NCBI GenBank assembly: GCA_017849315.1
Contig: JAFIHQ010000152.1
Coordinates: 1-12,181, forward strand
Direction of reading: 5' to 3'
From: Treponema sp.
GTDB lineage: Bacteria; Spirochaetota; Spirochaetia; Treponematales; Rectinemataceae
DNA: 12,181 nt
The notes beneath the pieces were generated by a model. The model saw nothing but the letters and a program-made list of their open reading frames with translations. It was not told the origin of the DNA and searched no databases. Each line of letters starts with the position of its first letter. Within the stretch, counting starts at the first letter, position 1. Both the position numbers and the translations under genes were made by a program. This document shows, one piece after another, positions 5,668 through 12,181 of this stretch.

Positions 5668-7587
5668 CTACAATACCTTGACTGTCGTATTCGGCGCGAG
5701 CAACTTGAATATTTCAAATACGTTGATTTTTTCTGGCGAGCTTGTGAACGACGAGTCGCGGAACACGGCGCGCAGAGGCTGGCGGCTTGCAATTTCGCGC
5801 ACAGCCTTTTCGCTGACATGCTCGTCAAAGCACGCGACAAGATCGCCGTTGTTGTAAGTGTGTACTGTAAAGCCATCGATTGTTTCGTGCGTGTGGGGCA
5901 TGGAAAGTGGTAAGCCCCAGTCGAGCAAGCATCCGAAGAGCAAGTCCAAATCGGTACGGTCGCTCTTGATGTTATCTTCCATCTGGCCAAGCATATCCTG
6001 CGTGTAGTCTCCGGCTGCATAGTAGACGTCGTTCATGTTTGATTCGTCGACTTTGAGGACGCGGAAGCCGATATCGAGGTCCTGTCCGTTTAAGCCTGCT
6101 TCGGATTTGACCTTGTTCCCGGCACGGCGGATCCGCTCTTTGCCAATTTCGCAGATGTTCTTGTAACCCGCCTTGGCGGCTTCCGAACCCTCGGCACAAA
6201 CTTCGGGCAATTGCACCATAATGAACTTACGCTTGCCGCCATCTTCTGCGTTGAGCTGCATGACGGCGTGAGCGGTGGTGGCCGAGCCGGAGAAGAAGTC
6301 GAGAACGATACCACTATCATCTGTGTTTGAAAGCCTTATCAGTTCCTTTAAGACTTCTGCGTTTTTGGGGTTTTCAAAAGGTATATCAACTCCAGTAGGT
6401 TTTGATGCTAGCAAATCCGACCAGTTAGTATTTCTTAATATACCCTCAGCCGGAGGAATCCAGTGTTCTATACCAGAATTCTTGCCATTTCCAGTAGCGT
6501 TACGACGGATGAACTTCTTTTTTCCTCCTGTTTTTTTCCAGTATTCCTCTATTGTCATTGATTGAGAATACTCTCTGATATATGTTAAATAGTTTTGGAC
6601 AGCTTCCTCAGCAATCTCTTCTTTCCATTTCCATTGTCCATCTTTGGGTTTAATGCCAAGTATCTCATAACGCATTGTCGGTCTGTCAGCATCATTCCAA
6701 AAGCCTTTCCAATAACCCACAGCAGCTCTTTTTTGACTTGCTTCTCTGAAGACTGGGTGATAAGTTGCTATTTTGGTCCTTGAATACATCAATATATACT
6801 CAAGCCCAACATTCATGGTTGCCAATCCTGTTTCCATAAACTGCCTATTCAAATTCTTATCATACCTACGAACAAAAATGGTGTTACGGAAATTGCTTTC
6901 ACCAAAAACTTCATTGCAGATATTCTTTAGTGTATGTACTTCTTCTTCTCCGATGCTTATAAAAATCACCCCATCATCTGTTAGCAGATTCCTCGCCAGG
7001 ACCAACCTCGGATACATCATGCTGCACCAGTCGGAATGGAAGCGCCCGTTGCTTTCGTTGTTGCGGAAGAGCCGCTCTCCTTGCTCGTTGTAACCGCCGG
7101 CTTCTTCGTCATAGTCTTCTTTGTCCTTGGCAAAGTCGTCCTTGTATATGAAGTCATTGCCCGTATTGTAGGGCGGATCGATATAGATCATTTTGATCTT
7201 GCCCAGGTAACTCTCTTGCAGGAGTTTCAATACTTCAAGATTGTCACCTTCTATGTAGAGATTCTCAGTTGTGTCCCAGTTGCGGCTGCCACTGCTACAA
7301 TAGGGCTTATCTGTGCTGTCGGAGCCAGTTGGTGTCGTCTCGTCCTGAACAACGGGCCGTAACGTTTTGCGAATTGAGCGGCCAGCTTCGGCTATGGCAG
7401 CCCGCTTTCCTACCCAGGTAAATTCATAGGCTTCATCTTTGAAAACCTCGTCGCCGAGCATGGTGCGAAGAAGATCAAAATTGACTTTTCCCTCGGAGAC
7501 TACTCCAGGGAAGAGTTCTGCAATCTTTGCCACATTTTCGGCAGTGAGGTTTGGGCTTTCAAATCCCATCTTGTGTAGGTTATTCAT
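5668..7587 (-). CDS. mod: Type III-like DNA methyltransferase (Mod), probably N6-adenine
   Basis: 639 residues from the ATG at 7587. The order of motifs is that of beta-class methyltransferases: catalytic IDPPYNTGNDF (DPPY at 137-140) near the N-terminus and the AdoMet-binding LDFFSGSATTAHA (429-441) near the C-terminus, with the target-recognition region between (about 230-400). DPPY favours adenine-N6. The N-terminal stretch MGFESPNLT...GKVNFDLLRTMLGDEVF is typical of type III Mod. The usual partner is a Res helicase-nuclease, which is absent here. Start choice: AGGAGA at 7597-7602 lies 9 bases before this ATG, and ATG overlaps the protease TGA by one base (TGATG); a TTG one codon earlier is less likely. 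The target-recognition region is distinctly AT-rich (about 6305-6990). Confidence 0.93.
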   Translation of the reverse strand: MNNLHKMGFESPNLTAENVAKIAELFPGVVSEGKVNFDLLRTMLGDEVFKDEAYEFTWVGKRAAIAEAGRSIRKTLRPVVQDETTPTGSDSTDKPYCSSGSRNWDTTENLYIEGDNLEVLKLLQESYLGKIKMIYIDPPYNTGNDFIYKDDFAKDKEDYDEEAGGYNEQGERLFRNNESNGRFHSDWCSMMYPRLVLARNLLTDDGVIFISIGEEEVHTLKNICNEVFGESNFRNTIFVRRYDKNLNRQFMETGLATMNVGLEYILMYSRTKIATYHPVFREASQKRAAVGYWKGFWNDADRPTMRYEILGIKPKDGQWKWKEEIAEEAVQNYLTYIREYSQSMTIEEYWKKTGGKKKFIRRNATGNGKNSGIEHWIPPAEGILRNTNWSDLLASKPTGVDIPFENPKNAEVLKELIRLSNTDDSGIVLDFFSGSATTAHAVMQLNAEDGGKRKFIMVQLPEVCAEGSEAAKAGYKNICEIGKERIRRAGNKVKSEAGLNGQDLDIGFRVLKVDESNMNDVYYAAGDYTQDMLGQMEDNIKSDRTDLDLLFGCLLDWGLPLSMPHTHETIDGFTVHTYNNGDLVACFDEHVSEKAVREIASRQPLRAVFRDSSFTSSPEKINVFEIFKLLAPNTTVKVL

Positions 7588-8447
7588 CAAAGATGTTCTC
7601 CTAGTTTAAGCTTCAGAATATTCTCTCTGATATAGGTTTCCAATACGAGAATTTCGCTTGACTTTATGACAAAACCCAGATTTGTAGGGATGTTTGTTAT
7701 AGGTCTAGGTATAACTGGAATGCTCTCATATGTTAAGTTCCCTGTAGCCGGGAATTGCGGGCCTGCAAACAAAACGCCCAAGAAAAGTATTCTATTGCCA
7801 CCGATGGTTAAGTTGCCATTCTGGTTGACAATTCCCTCGTTGAGAATGAATACAGGAGAGCCGCTAGAACCAGGAAAACATGCACAGTCAATTAAGAACT
7901 GCTTCTTGCCTTGGTAGTCATACTTTAGGTGCGTAGCCGTGATACCTTTTCGAATTACAGGCTTATGGTTGATGGTGTCCGAAAGGCCAATCGGGTATCC
8001 AATCATAATCACATCTTCAATTGCCGATAGGTCGTTAATCTCCTCTTTAGCTGGAATCAAATTAGTGCCCAAAGGAATATAGAATACCTTAATCCCTCTT
8101 GAAGCAATCTCATTTAGTTTTTCATCAATCGGCAGGCAGCACAAATCAACTTCTGGGTCTGGGTGCTGAATCCATGTGCGGTTTTCCAAATCAAAGATAA
8201 AGCTTTCGTTGTCAATTGGCATGCCTGCGGGATCAGCCTTGCAAAAACCAAAAACGCACTTCACGCTGTCATTCGTGACGTGTTTATTCGTCAAGACGAC
8301 TGGTACGCAGCGATTTGATTCCGCATCCCGACAAAGATTCATAATGAACCCAGTTCCGATTCCGGTCGTGCCATTCTTATATTGGCATTGAAGCATAACT
8401 GTTGAGTACATTACCATATTTGACAGTCGCATTTCTTGATTAGCCAT
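7587..8447 (-). CDS. Cytosolic trypsin-like serine protease embedded in the operon
   Basis: 286 residues with a complete chymotrypsin-fold triad: His56 in VVLTNKHVT, Asp101 in DPEVDLCCLP, Ser195 in FPGSSGSPVF. GTGFIM (31-36) is the usual strand before the His. No signal peptide or membrane segment is seen, so it should act in the cytoplasm. Its ATG overlaps the DUF4391 stop by 8 bases (ATGGCTAA), an AAGGAT ribosome site lies about 8 bases upstream, and its TGA shares a base with the mod ATG. It is thus made with the restriction-modification proteins. The sequence is more AT-rich than the helicase or DUF4391 genes, suggesting separate origin. Proteases of this fold are known as effectors in several anti-phage systems; a role here as effector or as activator of a neighbour is inference. 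The C-terminal 70 residues are unassigned. Confidence 0.9.
   Translation of the reverse strand: MANQEMRLSNMVMYSTVMLQCQYKNGTTGIGTGFIMNLCRDAESNRCVPVVLTNKHVTNDSVKCVFGFCKADPAGMPIDNESFIFDLENRTWIQHPDPEVDLCCLPIDEKLNEIASRGIKVFYIPLGTNLIPAKEEINDLSAIEDVIMIGYPIGLSDTINHKPVIRKGITATHLKYDYQGKKQFLIDCACFPGSSGSPVFILNEGIVNQNGNLTIGGNRILFLGVLFAGPQFPATGNLTYESIPVIPRPITNIPTNLGFVIKSSEILVLETYIRENILKLKLGEHL
7597..7602 (-). promoter_or_regulatory. Ribosome binding site deciding the mod start
   Basis: AGGAGA on the minus strand, inside the last codons of the protease gene, 9 bases before the mod ATG at 7585-7587. It favours this ATG over the TTG one codon upstream. Confidence 0.6.
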
Positions 8448-9057
8448 TTATTAGATCCTTCAACTCGGTTCTAAGCCGTATTAGTTCACTATTCAATTCC
8501 ACCTGACGGTTGAACTGCTTTTCGTGCAGAATTTTCTTTTCAAGGGCCGATATTTCTCGTTCCAGTTTCTGTCGTTCTTTGTCGCGGTTAACCGCGTCGG
8601 CGAGGTCTCCTTCGGAGTCTAGGCGGCCACCTGCTATGTGCCGAACAAGATTCTCGTACACGGAATCCAGATTAAGCCCTTCCAGCCTGATCGTAAAGTC
8701 GTCTAATGCAAACCAGGCAGTATTATAGAACGTGCCTGAAGCCTCGATCCACGCCTGTGCCTCGCCGGCAAAGGTCGAAATGAAGAGAATCTTGTACGGT
8801 ATGGCCTGAGCTATGGCGGACAACACACGCTTATTTACTGACTTTTGCCGAAGCAGAACCTCAAAAACCTCAATCTCCTCAATGGTTTCTCCAGAGCTCA
8901 CGCCTAAGGTGCTCTCAGCCAATTTGTTGCGCCAGATTATCGACTCTATATGGTCTTTTATCGAATCGCGTACCTGGGGCGTCAGATTTGCGTTGAGGTA
9001 GAGTTTCTCCTTTGGTATGCGACGGTCGACCTGCGTGCTTTGAGGAAGCCCTAACAT
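8440..9057 (-). CDS. DUF4391 family protein
   Basis: 205 residues. The start MLGLPQSTQVDRRIPKEK and the middle ETIEEIEVFEVLL, LEGLNLDSVYENLVR match what I remember of DUF4391 proteins, which recur between a large helicase and a DNA methyltransferase in restriction-modification-like loci. Residues about 158-203 are a charged coiled coil (repeated KLEREISALEKKI type heptads), suggesting a bridging role, for example between helicase and methyltransferase. Biochemical function is unknown. The ATG abuts the helicase TAA with no gap, and the end overlaps the protease by 8 bases, so synthesis should be coupled. No nuclease or ATPase motif is visible. Confidence 0.8.
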   Translation of the reverse strand: MLGLPQSTQVDRRIPKEKLYLNANLTPQVRDSIKDHIESIIWRNKLAESTLGVSSGETIEEIEVFEVLLRQKSVNKRVLSAIAQAIPYKILFISTFAGEAQAWIEASGTFYNTAWFALDDFTIRLEGLNLDSVYENLVRHIAGGRLDSEGDLADAVNRDKERQKLEREISALEKKILHEKQFNRQVELNSELIRLRTELKDLING

Positions 9058-12000
9058 TTATTTTACCACCAGGAAACAAATAAGCTCAAAATCATCAAGT
9101 CCGCCAATTCTGTTGGTCAGCGCCGAAGTGCCACCTGGCCTGAATAAGCTGTCAATGTCGCTCTCGTTTTTTACCTCGATGATGGAGTTTATCGCATCAG
9201 TGAGCAAGGACGAGATCCTACGCATATCCCGTCCGTCTTTTGTCTCGCTGTTGAAGGGCCTGCATACGTTCATGACAGGCTCAGTTTTGCCCTTGCACAG
9301 AATTCTGACCTTATCCAACAGTTCCTTAGGCGACAAGTGATTACATACGATATCGCCATTTTCTGCAACATAGACCATATAGAAAGGATGCAAACGGTTT
9401 TGCTTATCGATATTCACGCTGTTGTTGCGGTTTTTCAAGACGAAGATAGCACCAGGCGGGCAGTCCTGCGAGGCAGGTACGACTGCGTGGAGGCCGAACG
9501 GCACCCTATCCATATCGCCATTTTGCTTTACATAATCCAGGAGATCGAGCCTAAACTCATTGAGGCCCAGGTCCATAATCGAGATGCCAGATTGCATGTC
9601 TTCTATATCGACGACTTCTTCTTGGAGCTGCTTTAATTGCGCCTTGCGGTATTCAAGGTCTCCTTTTTCCTCTGTGTTGATAAGATCATCGTCTCCGCTC
9701 GCGGTCATGACCGAGATGCGCATTTTTGTCTCAACGCGGCTCTTAAGGGACAGGTATTCATCGAGGTCAAGATCGGGCCAGAAGTTGACAAGCTGAATGA
9801 CAGAATTGTGGCTGCCTATACGGTCGATTCGTCCAAAGCGCTGGATAATCCGCACCGGATTCCAGTGGATGTCGTAGTTGACGCAGTAGTCGCAGTCCTG
9901 CAGGTTTTGGCCTTCCGAAATGCAGTCTGTGGCAATGAGCACAGAAATGTCGGCTTTGTTGTCGGGCATGAGTAAGGCCTTGTCTTTGGAAAGAGGAGAA
10001 AACAAGGTGAGTATGTCGTTCATGGAGGCGCGCTGCCCTTTGATTGTACTTCTGCCTTCCACACCTCCTGTCACCATCGCAGTGTCCAAGCCAAAGCGCG
10101 ACTTTACGAATTTGCTTACATGTTGGTAAAGATATTCGACCGTATCCGAAAAGGCCGAAAAGATAAGAATCTTGCGGTTGCTATCGTTTATCGGATTTGT
10201 CACCTTTTTCTCAACAAGCTTGAGGAGCGTCTGCAGTTTTGTGTCGTGTTCTGGGCTAATGTCGTCAACGAGCGACTTGAGCAAGCCCAGCGTCTCTGCA
10301 TCCTCGTTGAGCTTAGCTTTCCATGTCTTGTAGTCCATATCTTCAAGGTTGATTTTGATGTTGTGTTCGACGGTAAAATAATCGGTGTTGCGGTCGTCGT
10401 CGTCAAAGTCTACGTCGTCGCCGGCCAGTTCTTGTGCATCAATGACGGAAGCTCCACCGCGTTCATACGCATCTATCTCCGCGATGGTGTCTTGGATCAG
10501 CTTTAGTACTCGCTCAAGGGTAAGCCTGAACGATGCCACAGAACTCTCGAGTCGTTTGAGTAAGTTGATGCTCATAAGGCGGCGAATGCCCATTTCGCGC
10601 CCTGCACGGTTGATATTCAGTGACGTGTCCACATATTTATTGATCTTACTGGGAAAAACAAAATCGGTGGGGATGTACACCGCAAGGTTGAGCCGCATGA
10701 GCTCTTCATAGATTTCGTGGTAACTGATTGCATTATCTAAGTCACTTAAATGTGGCTGCAACGATATTGGTTTTAGCCGTTCCGGGAACGAGCCGATTTT
10801 GTCCATGTTGTAGTATTTTTCTATGTGCTTCCGGGAGCGCGCGATGGTTACGCTGTCAAGCAATTTAAAGAAGTCGAAGTCCAGAGCTTTGAGGAGCGCT
10901 TCCGTGGTGCGTTTGCCTTCTTCGAGTTTGCTCCATTGATTAAAGGTAGTTTGAGCGTTCTTGAATATCTCGTCGATGGAGTGGGTAGTGCCGAGCTTAG
11001 CGTTTATGAGATTCGGATCACCTTCGTAGGCGAGTTCCAATTGGTTTCGCAGATCGACAAAGCGGTTGTTTACCGGCGTAGCGGAGAGCATCAGGACTTT
11101 TGTTTTTACCCCTGAGCGAATGACGCGATTCATTAAGCGCAGGTATCGGTTTTCTCGACGATCTTCGCCATAAACCTGGCCGCCATTTCTGAAATTGTGG
11201 GATTCGTCAATAACGACAAGGTCATAGTTGCCCCAGTTCAATCTGCTCAAATCGATTCCGTTCGATTCTCCATGGTTCCGCGACAAATCGGTGTGGTACA
11301 GAACATCATAACGCAGGCGGTCGGATGCGATCGGATTGTTGACATAATTGCCCTTAAAGGTGTTCCAGTTGTTTGCCAGTTTTTTGGGACAGAGTACGAG
11401 CACGGAGCGGTTGCGATTTTCGTAATACTTGATAATTGCGAGCGCCGTAAACGTTTTGCCAAGGCCAACACTGTCCGCCAGGATGCATCCGTTAAAGGTT
11501 TCCAGCTTATTGATGATGGCAAGCGCTGCGTCTTTCTGAAAGTCGTAAAGCATGTTCCAGATTTTGCTGTCCCGAAAGCCTGTTGCCTCGTTTGGCAGAA
11601 CATCCTCGGAGATATCTTCAAGGAATTCGTTGAAGATATTGTATATTGCAACGAAATAGATGAATTCGGGCGCATTTTCGTCGTAGGCGGCGGTAATCCC
11701 ATCGATGACCTGGTCGGTCACGTCTTGCAGAAGTGTTTTGTCGTTCCATAGTTGGTCGAACATGCGGAGGTACTGCTCCGAGATAGGTGCGTAAATCTTA
11801 TTGACGGGGTTGATGATGTTGTTTCCGCGTTCGCAGCCAATATCAGCAGTGGTAAAGCCCTGGAGCGGAGTATACGTTATTGGTTCGTCACCAGCAATAT
11901 TCATAAAACCGATGATGTTGCCAGCTGTGAGGTTGGAACGAAAGTGGACTTTGGCGCGAATCCAATCGGCGCATTCGCGCGCAATCGCTTTTTGCGTGAG

Positions 12001-12181
12001 TTCGTTGCGGAGTCTTACCTCGAATTCAGTGCCGTAAAGCGAGCGTTCGCGTTCGAGGCGCGGAATGTAGAACTCCCGTTTGTCTTTTGGGGCTTTTTCC
12101 TTGAGAAAGGTTGGCGAGGTAAAGATAAAACGCAGCTCGGCAATATCGTCGAATTGCTTTTTGAGGGACTGGTAGGCGTAA
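9058..12181 (-). CDS. SNF2/superfamily 2 helicase, N-terminus beyond the window
   Basis: The frame stays open from the stop at 9058 to the window edge, giving 1040 visible residues. An ATG at 11904 exists, but the 92 codons before it are clearly coding (RFIFTSPTFLKEKAPKDKR, ERSLYGTEFEVRLRNELTQK), so it is not the start. Counting from that internal Met, helicase motifs are: Q-type FQKD (122-125), Walker A ADSVGLGKT (143-151), DESH (233-236), LSATP (273-277), IATDCISEGQNLQ (657-669) and QRFGRIDRIG (688-697). They form two complete RecA-like lobes with an acidic insert (DDVDFDDDD, 496-504). Relatives I remember carry a phospholipase D-like domain at the N-terminus; that part would be outside the window. 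It is the first visible gene of the operon and probably supplies DNA translocation. The operon promoter is also outside. Confidence 0.9.
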   Translation of the reverse strand, partial: YAYQSLKKQFDDIAELRFIFTSPTFLKEKAPKDKREFYIPRLERERSLYGTEFEVRLRNELTQKAIARECADWIRAKVHFRSNLTAGNIIGFMNIAGDEPITYTPLQGFTTADIGCERGNNIINPVNKIYAPISEQYLRMFDQLWNDKTLLQDVTDQVIDGITAAYDENAPEFIYFVAIYNIFNEFLEDISEDVLPNEATGFRDSKIWNMLYDFQKDAALAIINKLETFNGCILADSVGLGKTFTALAIIKYYENRNRSVLVLCPKKLANNWNTFKGNYVNNPIASDRLRYDVLYHTDLSRNHGESNGIDLSRLNWGNYDLVVIDESHNFRNGGQVYGEDRRENRYLRLMNRVIRSGVKTKVLMLSATPVNNRFVDLRNQLELAYEGDPNLINAKLGTTHSIDEIFKNAQTTFNQWSKLEEGKRTTEALLKALDFDFFKLLDSVTIARSRKHIEKYYNMDKIGSFPERLKPISLQPHLSDLDNAISYHEIYEELMRLNLAVYIPTDFVFPSKINKYVDTSLNINRAGREMGIRRLMSINLLKRLESSVASFRLTLERVLKLIQDTIAEIDAYERGGASVIDAQELAGDDVDFDDDDRNTDYFTVEHNIKINLEDMDYKTWKAKLNEDAETLGLLKSLVDDISPEHDTKLQTLLKLVEKKVTNPINDSNRKILIFSAFSDTVEYLYQHVSKFVKSRFGLDTAMVTGGVEGRSTIKGQRASMNDILTLFSPLSKDKALLMPDNKADISVLIATDCISEGQNLQDCDYCVNYDIHWNPVRIIQRFGRIDRIGSHNSVIQLVNFWPDLDLDEYLSLKSRVETKMRISVMTASGDDDLINTEEKGDLEYRKAQLKQLQEEVVDIEDMQSGISIMDLGLNEFRLDLLDYVKQNGDMDRVPFGLHAVVPASQDCPPGAIFVLKNRNNSVNIDKQNRLHPFYMVYVAENGDIVCNHLSPKELLDKVRILCKGKTEPVMNVCRPFNSETKDGRDMRRISSLLTDAINSIIEVKNESDIDSLFRPGGTSALTNRIGGLDDFELICFLVVK

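Noticed and set aside
11197..11751. Plus-strand open frame of 184 codons opposite the helicase
   Set aside because: It is a shadow of the helicase Walker A and DESH region, whose motifs prove the minus-strand frame.
1..12181. CRISPR array, tRNA or rRNA genes
   Set aside because: No regularly spaced repeats with unique spacers and no tRNA-like or rRNA-like stretch were seen by eye on either strand.

Overview
The window appears to be a bacterial chromosomal segment of mid GC content (roughly half GC by eye, not computed) that changes from a core-type gene at the left edge into a defence island. The organism is probably an anaerobic Firmicute of the Negativicutes type or a Synergistota member. 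This rests on the DUF3798 lipoprotein-family fragment at 1-417, strong AGGAGG ribosome sites, and the style of the defence genes; the sequence does not settle the taxon.

Layout. Plus strand: the 3' end of a DUF3798 gene (1-417), its hairpin terminator, a regulatory-looking intergenic stretch with several inverted repeats and a recognisable promoter, then a 108-residue membrane protein (780-1106) built from two gap-free copies of one 54-residue unit. An apparently bidirectional terminator at 1161-1199 separates this from everything to the right, which all reads on the minus strand. In transcription order (right to left) the minus-strand genes are: a large SNF2/superfamily 2 helicase that runs off the right edge (9058 to edge), a DUF4391 protein (8440-9057), a cytosolic trypsin-like serine protease (7587-8447), an N6-adenine-type DNA methyltransferase of the type III Mod kind (5668-7587), a decayed BRO-N domain gene (5378-5667), McrB with an EVE domain (3571-5319), McrC (2496-3578), and a class II Fic protein (1392-2420).

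How they fit together. Helicase, DUF4391, protease, Mod and the BRO-N remnant are abutting or overlap by 1-8 bases, so they form one translationally coupled operon. Helicase-DUF4391-Mod is a recurrent restriction-modification-like module. The Res subunit that I would expect near a type III-like Mod is not in the window; its place holds a broken BRO-N gene and a complete McrBC pair with intact GTPase and PD-(D/E)xK motifs. The serine protease has a complete His-Asp-Ser triad, no signal peptide and a more AT-rich composition than its neighbours, so it looks like an inserted effector or regulator. The target-recognition part of Mod is also an AT-rich island, as expected from specificity swapping.

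The most interesting candidate for an unusual system is the helicase-DUF4391-protease-methyltransferase operon without Res, stacked on an EVE-McrBC and a Fic gene. Individual families are known; the novelty, if any, is the combination and the embedded protease.
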